Notes: generated by a model from the sequence alone, not told the origin. DNA of 64,000 nucleotides from Gammaproteobacteria bacterium (GCA_029880545.1 JAOUOD010000006.1:1-64000); one strand, 5' to 3'. Counted from the stretch's first letter, positions 25,514 to 35,180 are shown. Made by a program: numbers and translations.

Positions 25514-26587
25514 ATGGCTGATACTCCACGCTCACCAATCGAGAGCGGTACGCCGGATCCGTTTCAGTACATGCACCCAACGTTCCTGAAGAACTTCGGT
25601 CGTTGGAAATACCATGATCGCCCACGTCCGGGTGTTCTGCACCACGTTGCCGAAAGTGGCGACGAAGTATGGACTGTTCGCGTCGGTACCCAGCGTCAGT
25701 TGGGCCCCTACGAAATCAACCTGCTGTGCGACATCATCGATGACCTGGCTGACGGTTATGTCCGCTTCACCATCCGTTCCAACATGGAAGTCATGGTTAC
25801 CGATGAAGCCAAGGTTCAGCCGCTGATCCAGGCTTTCGAAGATGCAGGCTACCCGGTTGGTGGTACAGGTAACTCCGTTACCATGATCTCCCATACCCAG
25901 GGCTGGCTGCACTGCGACATCCCGGGCACCGACGCTTCTGGCGTAGTCAAGGCCCTGATGGATGAACTGCATGAAGAGTTCATCAACGAGCGCATGCCTA
26001 ACCGTGTCCATATCACTACCTCCTGCTGCCAGATCAACTGCGGTGGCCAGGGTGATATCGCTATCAACGTTCAGCATACCAAGCCACCCAAGATCAATCA
26101 TGATCTGGTAGCCAATGCCTGTGAGCGCCCTTCTGTTGTTGCCCGCTGCCCTGTAGCCGCGATTCGTCCGGCCATGGTTAACGGCAAGCCTTCACTGGAA
26201 GTGGATGAAAAGAAATGTGTCTGCTGTGGTGCCTGCTTCCCCCCATGCCCGCCAATGCAGATCAATGATCCGGTTCACACCAAGCTGGCAATCTGGGTCG
26301 GCGGCAAGCACTCAAATGCTCGCAGCAAGCCTTCATTCCACAAGCTGGTTGCTGCCGGCATCCCCAACAATCCTCCGCGCTGGACTGAAGCTGCCGAGAT
26401 CGTCAAGAAGATCCTGGCTGTTTACAAGGAAGACGCCAAGGACTGGGAACGTGTTGGTGACTGGGTTGAGCGTATTGGCTGGCCACGTTTCTTCGAACTG
26501 ACTGAACTGCCGTTCACCAAGTTCCACATTGATAACTGGACCGGTTCACGCTACACCCTGAACGCGTCCGCTCATATCCGCTTCTAA
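25514..26587 (+). CDS. dsrB: Reverse-type dissimilatory sulfite reductase, beta subunit
   Basis: 357 residues. Partner of DsrA. It has C171-C172-x3-C176 (TSCCQINCGG) at the siroheme pocket and a ferredoxin domain with C212 (RCPVAAIRP) and C235-x2-C238-x2-C241-x3-C245. TTTGGAGG lies ahead of the ATG. In these enzymes the catalytic siroheme sits at the DsrA/DsrB interface. Confidence 0.98.
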   Translation: MADTPRSPIESGTPDPFQYMHPTFLKNFGRWKYHDRPRPGVLHHVAESGDEVWTVRVGTQRQLGPYEINLLCDIIDDLADGYVRFTIRSNMEVMVTDEAKVQPLIQAFEDAGYPVGGTGNSVTMISHTQGWLHCDIPGTDASGVVKALMDELHEEFINERMPNRVHITTSCCQINCGGQGDIAINVQHTKPPKINHDLVANACERPSVVARCPVAAIRPAMVNGKPSLEVDEKKCVCCGACFPPCPPMQINDPVHTKLAIWVGGKHSNARSKPSFHKLVAAGIPNNPPRWTEAAEIVKKILAVYKEDAKDWERVGDWVERIGWPRFFELTELPFTKFHIDNWTGSRYTLNASAHIRF

Positions 26588-26610
26588 GCCGGAATCAACG
26601 GGAGAGGAAT

Positions 26611-27003
26611 ATGAAGTACGGTATTTTGGTCAGTGAAGGCCCGTATACGCACCAGGCTGCTGATACTGCTTATCACTTCACCAAGGCAGCACTGGAAAAA
26701 GGCCACGAAATCTTTCGTGTGTTCTTCTACCACGACGGAGTGAACAACGGTACACGTTACACCACTCCGCCGCAGGATGAACGTAACATTGTCAAGCGTT
26801 GGTCAGCGCTGGCCAAGGAACATAACCTTGACCTGGTAGTCTGTGTTGCTGCGGCTCAACGCCGCGGCATCGCCGATGCAGATGAAGCCAAGCGTAACGG
26901 TTTGGACGGCGACAACATCGCCGAAGGCTTCCGCATCTCTGGTCTCGGCCAATTGGTTGAAGCCGGTATCCAGAGCGATCGTCTGGTAACTTTTGGCGAC
27001 TGA
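26611..27003 (+). CDS. dsrE: Sulfur relay protein DsrE
   Basis: 130 residues. Part of the DsrE2F2H2 hexamer that hands persulfide sulfur to DsrC. The active Cys lies at the strand end in LDLVVCVAAAQRRG (about residue 76). The glycine-rich GFRISGLGQLVEAG near the C-terminus is family-typical. GGGAGAGG precedes the ATG. Found with dsrF and dsrH only in sulfur oxidisers, which marks the operon as oxidative. Confidence 0.97.
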   Translation: MKYGILVSEGPYTHQAADTAYHFTKAALEKGHEIFRVFFYHDGVNNGTRYTTPPQDERNIVKRWSALAKEHNLDLVVCVAAAQRRGIADADEAKRNGLDGDNIAEGFRISGLGQLVEAGIQSDRLVTFGD

Positions 27004-27019
27004 TTACGGAGCGATTGAA

Positions 27020-27427
27020 ATGTCAACAACAAAGAAATTCATGTACGTCAACCGTAAGGCTCCTTACGGCACCGTATACGCACTCGAATCGCTTGAAGTA
27101 GTTCTGATTGGCGCAGCATTCGAACAGGATGTTTGTGTAGCTTTCATTGATGATGGTGTCTACCAGATCAAGAAAGGTCAGGACACCAGCGAAAGCGAGA
27201 TGAAAAACTTTTCGCCCACCTACAATGCACTGGGTGATTATGAAGTCAACAAACTGTACGTTGAGAAAGAGTCGCTTGAAGAACGCGGCCTGACTCTCGA
27301 TGACCTGATGCCCCTCGTCTATGAAGACGAAGATGACGATTATGCTGAAAAGCCGTCCATCAGGATCGTTACACGTGCCGAAATGGCTGACCTGATGGAA
27401 GAGCAGGACGTAGTCCTGAGCTTCTAA
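27020..27427 (+). CDS. dsrF: Sulfur relay protein DsrF
   Basis: 135 residues from the ATG at 27020 (ACGGAG upstream). DsrE/F-fold protein: YGTVYALESLEVVLIGAAFE then DVCVAFIDDGVYQIKKGQD, and an acidic C-terminal segment (YEDEDDDYAEK). Subunit of the DsrEFH complex. The start lies 16 bp after the dsrE stop. Confidence 0.96.
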   Translation: MSTTKKFMYVNRKAPYGTVYALESLEVVLIGAAFEQDVCVAFIDDGVYQIKKGQDTSESEMKNFSPTYNALGDYEVNKLYVEKESLEERGLTLDDLMPLVYEDEDDDYAEKPSIRIVTRAEMADLMEEQDVVLSF

Positions 27428-27439
27428 GAGGAGATTAAC

Positions 27440-27742
27440 ATGCTGTTACATACCGTTAATAAATCGCCGTTTCAGAACAACTCGCTGGACAGCTGCATTA
27501 CTCATGCAAAAGACGGCAGTGGTATCTTGTTGACTGAAGACGGTGTTTATGGAGCCCTGAAAGGAACCGCGTTCTCTTCAAAGGTTGCAGACGCCATGAA
27601 AACCAAAAAGGTTTACGCTCTCGGACCGGACCTGAAAACACGCGGTGTTACTGATTCTGTTCTGGATGGCGTTGTAGTTGTGGATTACGCCGGATTTGTT
27701 GATCTGACTGCTGAATACAGTCAGGTTCAGGCCTGGCTGTAA
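27440..27742 (+). CDS. dsrH: Sulfur relay protein DsrH
   Basis: 100 residues. TusB-like third subunit of DsrEFH. Cys18 in LDSCITHAKDG corresponds to the conserved family cysteine. The strand ILLTEDGVYGALKG is typical. GAGGAG precedes the ATG, 12 bp after dsrF. Confidence 0.96.
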   Translation: MLLHTVNKSPFQNNSLDSCITHAKDGSGILLTEDGVYGALKGTAFSSKVADAMKTKKVYALGPDLKTRGVTDSVLDGVVVVDYAGFVDLTAEYSQVQAWL

Positions 27743-27788
27743 GATCAGTTCATCAATATTTAATTTTATCTAAAGAGGAGACCGCGAG

Positions 27789-28124
27789 ATGGCTACTATT
27801 GAAGTCGGCGGCAAGTCAGTAGAAGTGGATGAAGAAGGTTACCTGGTTAACCGCGAAGACTGGAATGAGGAAATTGCCAGCATTATGGCAAAAGAAGACG
27901 ATTGTGATCTGTCTGATGCTCACTGGGAAGTAATCAACTTCCTGCGTGAATATTACGAAGAGTACCAGATTGCTCCGGCCGTTCGCGTTCTGACCAAGGC
28001 CATTGGCAAGAAACTGGGCAAGGACAAGGGCACCAGCAAGTACCTGTACGAACTGTTCCCGTATGGCCCGGCCAAGCAGGCATGTAAGTATGCCGGCCTG
28101 CCGAAGCCTACTGGCTGCGTGTAA
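27789..28124 (+). CDS. dsrC: Sulfur carrier protein DsrC
   Basis: 111 residues. It carries sulfur as a persulfide or trisulfide between DsrEFH, DsrAB and the DsrMKJOP membrane complex. Both C-terminal-arm cysteines are present: C99 (KQACKYAG) and the penultimate C110 (KPTGCV). A further C39 lies outside the arm. The strong AGAGGAGA site and flanking hairpin suggest high expression. Contrast the Cys-less paralogue at 20505-20843. Confidence 0.98.
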   Translation: MATIEVGGKSVEVDEEGYLVNREDWNEEIASIMAKEDDCDLSDAHWEVINFLREYYEEYQIAPAVRVLTKAIGKKLGKDKGTSKYLYELFPYGPAKQACKYAGLPKPTGCV

Positions 28125-28143
28125 GAAGCTGTACCAGGGTTGT

Positions 28144-28162
28144 GGGGCGGTATATCCGCCCC
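28144..28162 (+). other. Stem-loop after dsrC
   Basis: GGGGCGG-TATAT-CCGCCCC is a perfect 7-bp GC stem with a 5-base loop. It lies about 20 bp after dsrC and 70 bp before dsrM and has no T run. It could stabilise a short, abundant dsrC message or cut read-through into dsrM. Confidence 0.65.
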
Positions 28163-28233
28163 GCTTTCCGCCTGAGCCCGGCCGGTCCGGACTCTGCGAA
28201 TCAAGACGAGACACTCGGTAGTTGGGGTATGCA

Positions 28234-28986
28234 ATGTCTGCATTGACTGCTACATATGCTGGTTTATTTTACTTTGCAACAGTCGTTCTGTTGTTTGGTC
28301 TCATATACAAAATTTCTGTATATGCACGCACGCCAGCTCCATTAAAGATTGTAACAACACCTGCACCTGTTACCAGGCAAGGTGTTGTTTGGCGCATGCT
28401 GAAGGAAGTCACCGTATTCGAAAGCCTGTTCAAGTCCAATAAGTGGATCTGGCTGTTTGGCTGGATGTTCCATATTGCACTTGCCCTCGTGCTCTTCCGC
28501 CACCTGCGCTACTTCACAGAACCTGTCTGGACCGTAGTGGCCCTGGCACAGCCTTTTGGCAAATATGCCGCCTGGGCGATGCTTGCCGGACTGCTGGGTC
28601 TGTTGGGTCGACGCATCGTCGTAGACCGGGTTCGCTACATTAGCGCACCTTCTGACTACCTGATGTTACTGCTGCTTCTCGGAATCGGAGCAAGTGGCGC
28701 AGCCATGAAGTTCACCGACACCTATCACACGGATATTGTCGCGCTGAAGAGCTTCTTTATGGCCATGATGGGTCGCGCCGAATTTGGCGCCCTGCCCAAT
28801 GATATCATGCTGTTGATTCACCTGGCGCTGGTTGCCGTGCTCATGATTATTTTCCCGATGAGCAAGCTGCTACATGCACCGGGCGTATTTTTCAGCCCGA
28901 CACGTAACCAGGTTGACAATCCCCGTGAAAAACGTCACGTGGATGGCTGGACTGCTGACGATTCAGCAACCAGCAAGCCGGTATAA
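28234..28986 (+). CDS. dsrM: DsrM, cytochrome b subunit of the DsrMKJOP complex
   Basis: 250 residues from the ATG at 28234. An inner-membrane protein of the nitrate-reductase gamma (NarI) type with about six hydrophobic segments. Histidines in WMFHIALALVLFRHLRYF and LLIHLALVAVLMIIFPMSKLLHAPG are candidate heme b ligands. It links DsrK to the quinone pool. Confidence 0.95.
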   Translation: MSALTATYAGLFYFATVVLLFGLIYKISVYARTPAPLKIVTTPAPVTRQGVVWRMLKEVTVFESLFKSNKWIWLFGWMFHIALALVLFRHLRYFTEPVWTVVALAQPFGKYAAWAMLAGLLGLLGRRIVVDRVRYISAPSDYLMLLLLLGIGASGAAMKFTDTYHTDIVALKSFFMAMMGRAEFGALPNDIMLLIHLALVAVLMIIFPMSKLLHAPGVFFSPTRNQVDNPREKRHVDGWTADDSATSKPV

Positions 28987-29023
28987 TACAAGACGAAGAA
29001 TTGCAGAGTTGAGGGGTTAACAA

Positions 29024-30529
29024 GTGGCTGACTTTGAAAGACCAGCGTTTCGTGAACTCAACGAAATTCCCGTAATCCAGGCGGGTACCATGGCCGGTAA
29101 CGGCCCGTTTGTTGCCAAACCTAATCACCAGACTGACCTGGGTTTCCCCGGTGAACTGGTCGACGGCTGGGAACAAAAGGTTGTCGACAAGCTTGGGGAC
29201 ATGGTGAAGAACTCACGTGCACTCCAGGTTTACCTGGACGCATGCGTTAAATGCGGCGCCTGTACTGACAAATGTCATTACTATATCGGCACGGCTGATC
29301 CGAAAAACATGCCGGTGGCACGCCAGGACCTGTTACGCCAGGTCTACCGTCGCTACTACACACCAATCGGCAAGCTCCTTGGCAACATGGGCCTTGGCTG
29401 GCTGGTAGGCGCAAAAGAAATGACCAAGGAAGTGCTGGACGACTGGTATAACTACTACCACCAGTGCTCACAGTGTCGTCGTTGTTCCGTATTCTGCCCT
29501 TATGGCATCGATACCGCCGAAATCTCCATGGCCGCCCGCGAAATCATGGATTCCGTCGGTCTTGGCTCCAAGTACAACAACGAAATTATCGCCAAGGTTT
29601 TCAAGATTGGTAACAACCTGGGTCTGCCCGAAGCGGCACTTAAAGACACCATGGCTGATCTCGAAGAAGAAATCGAAGAAGATACTGGCGTGCCGGTCAA
29701 GTACCCGGTTGACCAGGAAGGCGCGGAAGTCCTGCTGGTTACACCGTCTGCCGACTTCTTTGCCGAACCGCATATCGACGGCCTGATCGGCTACGGCAAG
29801 GTTTTCCACCAGGCCGGTATCAGCTGGACCGTATCATCCTACGCGTCTGAAGCAGCCAACTTCTCCATGTTCATCGGTTCCGGTGGCAACATGAAGAAAC
29901 AGGCGCTTCGCATTCGCCAGGCCGCCCTGGATCTCGGCGTCAAACGCATTATTGTCGGTGAGTGCGGTCACGCATGGCGAGTCGCCTACAATTTCTGGAA
30001 TACGCTGGCTGGCCCGTTCGATTTCCTCGATCCGAAATACCCGGTTCCGCAACACATTGTTGAGTTCACTCACGATCTCATCAAGCGTGGCGCGCTGAAC
30101 CTGGACAAGGAAGCCAACGACGAGTTCCGAATTACGTTCCATGATTCATGCAACGTTGCCCGCGCTTCGCGCATGGGCAACATGCCAGGCGGCCAGTTCA
30201 TTTTGCCGCGCGAAGTAATCAAATCAGTAGCCAACCATTTCTATGACATGGCACCTGAAACCATACACGAGAATACATTCTGCTGTGGTGGTGGCGGTGG
30301 TCTACTGACTGATGACCTGATGGAACTGCGTGTCAAGGGTGCCTTGCCGCGCATGGAAGCCTTGAAGCAGGTAGTGGAAGAGCATGATATCAACTATCTG
30401 GCTGCAATTTGTGCAATCTGTAAGAGTCAGTTTACCAAGGTGCTGCCCTATTACGATTTCCCGATGCACATGATTGGCAGTCTGCACCAGTTGGTCAGCA
30501 ATGCAATCCAGCTTGGAACCAAGGATTAA
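29024..30529 (+). CDS. dsrK: DsrK, HdrD-like iron-sulfur subunit
   Basis: 501 residues with a GTG start (GAGGGG eight bases upstream). Two ferredoxin clusters (CVKCGACTDKC and CSQCRRCSVFCPYG) are followed by CCG domains (CGHAWR; CNVARASRMGNMPG; CCGGGGG; CAICKSQF) that in heterodisulfide reductases hold the noncubane cluster. It is the cytoplasmic site that oxidises or reduces DsrC, docked on DsrM. Confidence 0.96.
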   Translation: MADFERPAFRELNEIPVIQAGTMAGNGPFVAKPNHQTDLGFPGELVDGWEQKVVDKLGDMVKNSRALQVYLDACVKCGACTDKCHYYIGTADPKNMPVARQDLLRQVYRRYYTPIGKLLGNMGLGWLVGAKEMTKEVLDDWYNYYHQCSQCRRCSVFCPYGIDTAEISMAAREIMDSVGLGSKYNNEIIAKVFKIGNNLGLPEAALKDTMADLEEEIEEDTGVPVKYPVDQEGAEVLLVTPSADFFAEPHIDGLIGYGKVFHQAGISWTVSSYASEAANFSMFIGSGGNMKKQALRIRQAALDLGVKRIIVGECGHAWRVAYNFWNTLAGPFDFLDPKYPVPQHIVEFTHDLIKRGALNLDKEANDEFRITFHDSCNVARASRMGNMPGGQFILPREVIKSVANHFYDMAPETIHENTFCCGGGGGLLTDDLMELRVKGALPRMEALKQVVEEHDINYLAAICAICKSQFTKVLPYYDFPMHMIGSLHQLVSNAIQLGTKD

Positions 30530-30615
30530 ATTTTCGATTAATGGTCTCGCCCGGCAAACCAAGCCGACGAGGCATGACTAAATAGCCTAGTACATAAGTA
30601 ACAGGAGAATGACAG

Positions 30616-32601
30616 ATGGCAACTCCGGCAGATAAAATGAAAGTACATACCTTTCGCCGCTACAAGGATGGTGATCACGCCCCTCGCGCTTTCCAGGAGC
30701 AGATTTTCAGGGGCGACACTTCCTACAAGTGCCCGACCTATATTCACAAGACTCCGCCTTGTCAGGGCAGCTGCCCGGCCGGTGAAGACATTCGTGGCTA
30801 CCTGAACATTGTTCGCGGTATCGAAAAGCCGTCTGGTGATACCCCATGGCAGGAATATGCATTCCGCCGTTCAACTGATGCCAACCCGTTCCCTTCTGTT
30901 ATGGGTCGTGTCTGCCCGGCTCCGTGCCAGGACGGCTGTAACCGTAACGAAGTTGATGACTTTGTCGGCATCAACGCTGTTGAACAGTTTATCGGTGACT
31001 ACGGTCTCGCCAGCAAGCTGACTTTCACAGCCGGTGCTGACACAGGCAAGAAGATTGCCGTTATCGGTGCAGGTCCTGCCGGTATGGCTGCCGCCTACCA
31101 GGCTCGTCGCAAGGGTCACGCAGTAACTGTATTTGACGATCATGATCATGCCGGTGGCATGATGCGCTACGGCATTCCTGGCTACCGTACTCCGCGCGAC
31201 GTACTGGACGGCGAAATCGGTCGTATCGTCGACATGGGTGTTGAAATGCGTATGAACACCCGCGTTGGCAAGGACATTTCCCTGGAACAGTTGGAAAAAG
31301 ACTTTGACGCAGTATTGATCTGTATCGGTGCCCAGTCCGGCCGCAACCTGCCGATCCCGGGTTCCGAAGCTGACAACTGCATCACCGGTGTTGCCTTCCT
31401 GTCCGCATTCAACCAGGGTCGCCTGACCGGTGTTGCCGGTCGCGTCGTGGTTATCGGTGGTGGTGATACTTCCATCGACGTTGCCTCTGTTGCCCGTCGT
31501 ATCGGCAGCATCAAGAACGTCAACGAAAAGGATCGTCCGGAAAATGTTGTACTGGGTCATACTGCCCATGACGTCATGGATATCGCTGCCCGTGAAGGTG
31601 CAGAAGTAATGCTGATCTCACGTCAGCCAATCGAAAACATGACTGCCGCCCAGCATGAAATTGATGATGCCACCCGTGAAGGCGTTGAAATCCGCGGTTC
31701 CCTGAACCCGGTAGAAGTTATTCGTGATGCCAATGGACGTGCAACCGGCCTGAAAGTGTCCAAGCTGGACTACACTTCCGGAAAGCCGGAAGTCATCGAA
31801 GGCTCTGAAGAAATCATTGAAGCAGACCTGATCGTTGCTGCCATCGGCCAGACCGGTAACCTCGAAGGTTTTGAAGCAGTTGGCAACGACCGCGGCCTGA
31901 TTGATTCCGACAAGCACTTCCAGGTACCGAATCGTCCGGGCCTGTTTGTCGCCGGCGACATCGTGCGTCCGCACCTGTTAACCACTGTTATCGGCCAGGC
32001 TTCTATCGCCATTGACAGTATTAATCAGTACTTCGCCAAGAAGGAGCTGGGCAAGCGCCCGAAGGTTGACGTACATCACTTCAGCCTGCTGAATAAGCTG
32101 ACCGAAACCAACCTGATGCCGACCAACTACGCGCCGAGTGCTGAGGGTGGTCCACGTGCGATTGACCAGGGTTTGCGTGGTACATCCGAAGATGGCAAGG
32201 CCGTGGGTGGTTTCGCGATCCATAACTACGAAGATCGTTCAGGCGCGGAAATCATTCCGTCTACAGAACTGTTCCTTGGCCACTTCAAAAACGAGACTCG
32301 TCACAAGCGATCAGAGTCCGTACCGTCAGCTGATGATGTTCTGGGTCATTTTGAAGAACGTATGGCAGGCTTGCCGGAAGAAGAAGTGGTTGCCGAAGCC
32401 AAGCGCTGCATGAGTTGTGGCATGTGTTTTGAGTGTGACAACTGCGTCATCTACTGCCCGCAAGACGCGGTACATCGTACACCGAAGAACGAGTCCACCA
32501 TGGGTCGCTATGTTTATACCGACTATAGCCGCTGCATAGGCTGCCACATTTGTCAGGATGTGTGCCCGACCGGTTATATCAAGATGGGTCTCGGCGAATA
32601 A
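30616..32601 (+). CDS. dsrL: DsrL, iron-sulfur flavoprotein NAD(P)H:acceptor oxidoreductase
   Basis: 661 residues. It has an N-terminal cysteine-rich cluster domain of the glutamate-synthase small-subunit type (C39, C49, C53, C100, C104, C108). FAD-binding GAGPAG at 151-156 and an NAD(P) fold at VVIGGGDTSIDVAS follow. The C-terminus has two [4Fe-4S] clusters (CMSCGMCFECDNCVIYC and CIGCHICQDVC). In sulfur oxidisers it interacts with DsrAB and passes electrons to NAD(P). ACAGGAGAATG precedes the start. Confidence 0.96.
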   Translation: MATPADKMKVHTFRRYKDGDHAPRAFQEQIFRGDTSYKCPTYIHKTPPCQGSCPAGEDIRGYLNIVRGIEKPSGDTPWQEYAFRRSTDANPFPSVMGRVCPAPCQDGCNRNEVDDFVGINAVEQFIGDYGLASKLTFTAGADTGKKIAVIGAGPAGMAAAYQARRKGHAVTVFDDHDHAGGMMRYGIPGYRTPRDVLDGEIGRIVDMGVEMRMNTRVGKDISLEQLEKDFDAVLICIGAQSGRNLPIPGSEADNCITGVAFLSAFNQGRLTGVAGRVVVIGGGDTSIDVASVARRIGSIKNVNEKDRPENVVLGHTAHDVMDIAAREGAEVMLISRQPIENMTAAQHEIDDATREGVEIRGSLNPVEVIRDANGRATGLKVSKLDYTSGKPEVIEGSEEIIEADLIVAAIGQTGNLEGFEAVGNDRGLIDSDKHFQVPNRPGLFVAGDIVRPHLLTTVIGQASIAIDSINQYFAKKELGKRPKVDVHHFSLLNKLTETNLMPTNYAPSAEGGPRAIDQGLRGTSEDGKAVGGFAIHNYEDRSGAEIIPSTELFLGHFKNETRHKRSESVPSADDVLGHFEERMAGLPEEEVVAEAKRCMSCGMCFECDNCVIYCPQDAVHRTPKNESTMGRYVYTDYSRCIGCHICQDVCPTGYIKMGLGE

Positions 32602-32627
32602 TACCTGGCAACGGGAGGAATGGCGGA

Positions 32628-33074
32628 ATGTCAGCAGCAATCAGAAGTACCCTGGCCATCACCCTGGTAGCGCTCCTGTCGATGACAGGAGCTGCGGCCG
32701 TCGCTGATAGCCACGGCGAAAAATCACACAGGATTACCGCCAAGGGCGACAAGTGCGTGGAACCTACCGATGTCATGCGTCGTAACCATATGGATTTCAT
32801 CCTGCATCAGCGCGACGACACACTTCGCCGCGGTATTCGCACCAGCAAGCACAGCCTGAAGGAATGCATCAATTGCCATGCGGACCCGAAGACCAACAGC
32901 GTCATTGGTGAAGACGGCTTTTGCGCCGGCTGCCACGAGTACGCGGCTGTAAGTGTTGATTGCTTCAGCTGTCATAACGACAAGGCCGAGACGAAACAAT
33001 CCGCGGTTACGCACCCTGCCGGTGACACAACCGCAGAAAATTCGTCCTTGCCTGAAGACAACAATTCAAAGTAA
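32628..33074 (+). CDS. dsrJ: DsrJ, periplasmic triheme cytochrome c
   Basis: 148 residues from the ATG at 32628. A signal peptide or anchor (STLAITLVALLSMTGAAAVA, about 7-26) is followed by three CxxCH sites (C80-H84, C99-H103, C112-H116). An extra Cys43 (DKCVEP) lies where DsrJ proteins have been reported to have a heme-ligating cysteine. Component of DsrMKJOP. Confidence 0.95.
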   Translation: MSAAIRSTLAITLVALLSMTGAAAVADSHGEKSHRITAKGDKCVEPTDVMRRNHMDFILHQRDDTLRRGIRTSKHSLKECINCHADPKTNSVIGEDGFCAGCHEYAAVSVDCFSCHNDKAETKQSAVTHPAGDTTAENSSLPEDNNSK

Positions 33075-33090
33075 ACGAGGAACCAGTAAC

Positions 33091-33822
33091 ATGAGCCTCA
33101 ACCGTCGTGAATTTCTCGGAGCAGGCGTCGCCGCTGTAGCCGGTACCGCCATCGCACCGGGCATTCGTTTGATTGAGCTGGCCGAAGCTCGCTCCCCCGA
33201 GGAAGCAGCCACAGCACAACAGCGTTGGGGCATGCTGATTGACACAAACAAATGCGCCAATGGCTGCACCTCCTGTGTTGAAGCATGTCACACCGAGAAC
33301 GGCATCAGCAGCCACAATCGACCGAATACCGATCAGCAGTGGATTCGCAAAATCAATGCGAAGGATCCGTCAACCGGCAAGGAATACTCACTGCCGATGA
33401 TGTGTCAGCATTGCGAACACCCACCGTGTGTTGACGTATGCCCTACCGGCGCATCCATGCGTCGCGAAGACGGCATTGTCCTGGTTGATCGTCACATTTG
33501 TATCGGTTGCCGTTACTGCATGATGGCATGCCCTTACAAGGCTCGCTCCTTCGCTCATGAGGCCGTCGAAAATCCGGCACATCATGCGCCACGCGGCAAA
33601 GGTACTGTTGAATCCTGCACCCTGTGTGTTCACAAGGTCGATCGTGGCGACGGCACGACTGCCTGCGCGGAAGCCTGTGACCAGGCCGGACACAAGGCAA
33701 TTGTTTTTGGTGATCTCAAGGATCCCAATAGCGATATCGCCAAGCGCCTGCGCGAAGAAACAAGCCGCCAGTTGCGCGCTGACCTGGACCTGAACACCGG
33801 TGTCCGGTATCAGAATATTTAA
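33091..33822 (+). CDS. dsrO: DsrO, Tat-exported iron-sulfur protein
   Basis: 243 residues. The N-terminus MSLNRREFLGAGVAAVAGTA is a Tat signal (RREFLG). Ferredoxin-type motifs follow: CANGCTSCVEAC, CQHCEHPPCVDVC, CIGCRYCMMAC and CTLCVHKV...CAEAC, for up to four [4Fe-4S] clusters, as in DmsB/NrfC. It is the periplasmic electron carrier between DsrJ and DsrP. CGAGGA precedes the ATG. Confidence 0.95.
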   Translation: MSLNRREFLGAGVAAVAGTAIAPGIRLIELAEARSPEEAATAQQRWGMLIDTNKCANGCTSCVEACHTENGISSHNRPNTDQQWIRKINAKDPSTGKEYSLPMMCQHCEHPPCVDVCPTGASMRREDGIVLVDRHICIGCRYCMMACPYKARSFAHEAVENPAHHAPRGKGTVESCTLCVHKVDRGDGTTACAEACDQAGHKAIVFGDLKDPNSDIAKRLREETSRQLRADLDLNTGVRYQNI

Positions 33823-33865
33823 CCGGCAGAAACTCCCTGCGACAACGCAATAACGGGTAAGAATT

Positions 33866-35083
33866 ATGGCAAATGTTCGATACACAATGATTAAAGGTAC
33901 AAGCCTGGGATTCTGGGCTTTACTCGGACTTTTTGGTGCGTTTATTGCCGCCGGCCTTGGCGCGACTTACTACATGGAACACAACGGCCACTGGGTTACG
34001 GGCATGAACAACGCCGTGGTCTGGGGCATGCCGCATGTCTTCGCGGTCTTCCTGATCGTCGCCGCATCCGGTGCGCTGAATGTTTCATCCATCGCCACGG
34101 TTTTTGGCCGCGCCATGTACAAGCCACTGGGTCGCCTGTCCAATGTGCTGGCCATCACCCTGCTCATCGGCGGGTTGAGCGTCCTGGTACTCGATCTGGG
34201 TCGCCCTGACCGCCTGATCGTGGCCATGACCAAGTACAACTTCAAATCCATCTTTGCCTGGAACATTATCCTGTACAACGGCTTCCTGCTTGTTGTCGGT
34301 ATCTACCTGTGGACACTGATGGAAAAGAAAATGAACCGTTTCAGCAAGGCAGCCGGTACCGCCGCGTTCATCTGGCGCCTGGTGCTCACAACCGGTACCG
34401 GTTCCATCTTCGGCTTCCTGGTTGCGCGTCAGGGTTATGACGCCGCCATTATGGCGCCGATGTTCATCATCATGTCATTTGCCTACGGTCTTGCGTTCTA
34501 CCTCGTGTTCCTGATTGCCAGCTACAAGCTGACCGGTCGTGAACTGGGCGACGCCGTAGTCAATCGCCTGAAGAACCTGCTTGGCGTTTTTGTTGCCGCT
34601 GCACTCTACTTTGTTGCGGTACATCACCTGACCAACCTCTACATTACCGAGCACCACGGCTTCGAGGCGTTCATTCTTCGTGGCGATAACGGCGGCGGTA
34701 TCTACAGCCGTGTATTCTGGATTGACCAGGTGTTGCTGGGCAGTATCGTTCCAATGATTATCCTGTTCACCGCCCTGTCCAAGTCCCGCGCCATGGTTGT
34801 TGCTGCCAGTGTCCTGGTTATCCTGGGCGGACTGGCACAGATGTATGTCACAATTGTTGGTGGCCAGGCCTACCCAATGACCTTGTTCCCGGGCTGGGAA
34901 ATTAGCAGCAGCTTTGGTGATGGCCAGACTGCTACCTACTCGCCAAGCAAGTGGGAAGTCATGCTGGGCATGGCCGGCATTGCCATTACCCTGGCTGCCA
35001 CCACCTTTGCCATCAAGGTGCTGCCACTGCTGCCGGAAAGTCTTGCCGACAAGGTAGCGGACCCACACCACAAGGCGGGTTAA
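33866..35083 (+). CDS. dsrP: DsrP, NrfD/PsrC-type quinone-interacting membrane subunit
   Basis: 405 residues with about ten hydrophobic segments. NrfD-like features include the first TM with FWALLGLFGAFIAAGLGATY and the LDLGRPDR loop. With DsrO and DsrJ it forms the periplasmic-facing module that reacts with quinones. A double hairpin follows, closing the core dsr block. Confidence 0.95.
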   Translation: MANVRYTMIKGTSLGFWALLGLFGAFIAAGLGATYYMEHNGHWVTGMNNAVVWGMPHVFAVFLIVAASGALNVSSIATVFGRAMYKPLGRLSNVLAITLLIGGLSVLVLDLGRPDRLIVAMTKYNFKSIFAWNIILYNGFLLVVGIYLWTLMEKKMNRFSKAAGTAAFIWRLVLTTGTGSIFGFLVARQGYDAAIMAPMFIIMSFAYGLAFYLVFLIASYKLTGRELGDAVVNRLKNLLGVFVAAALYFVAVHHLTNLYITEHHGFEAFILRGDNGGGIYSRVFWIDQVLLGSIVPMIILFTALSKSRAMVVAASVLVILGGLAQMYVTIVGGQAYPMTLFPGWEISSSFGDGQTATYSPSKWEVMLGMAGIAITLAATTFAIKVLPLLPESLADKVADPHHKAG

Positions 35084-35093
35084 TACCGGGCAA

Positions 35094-35157
35094 AAACCCG
35101 CACAAACGGGTTTCATCGCGATACAATAACCGCGCCAGGATTCCTGGCGCGGTTTAT
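35094..35157 (+). terminator. Double hairpin after dsrP, probable terminator
   Basis: AAACCCG-CACAAA-CGGGTTT (35094-35113) is followed by a strong stem AACCGCGCCAG-GATTC-CTGGCGCGGTT (35128-35154) and TTATTTG. The next gene starts at 35181 with its own GAGGG site. Full or partial termination is plausible. Confidence 0.75.
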
Positions 35158-35180
35158 TTGCTTCTAGAGGGTATCCATTC

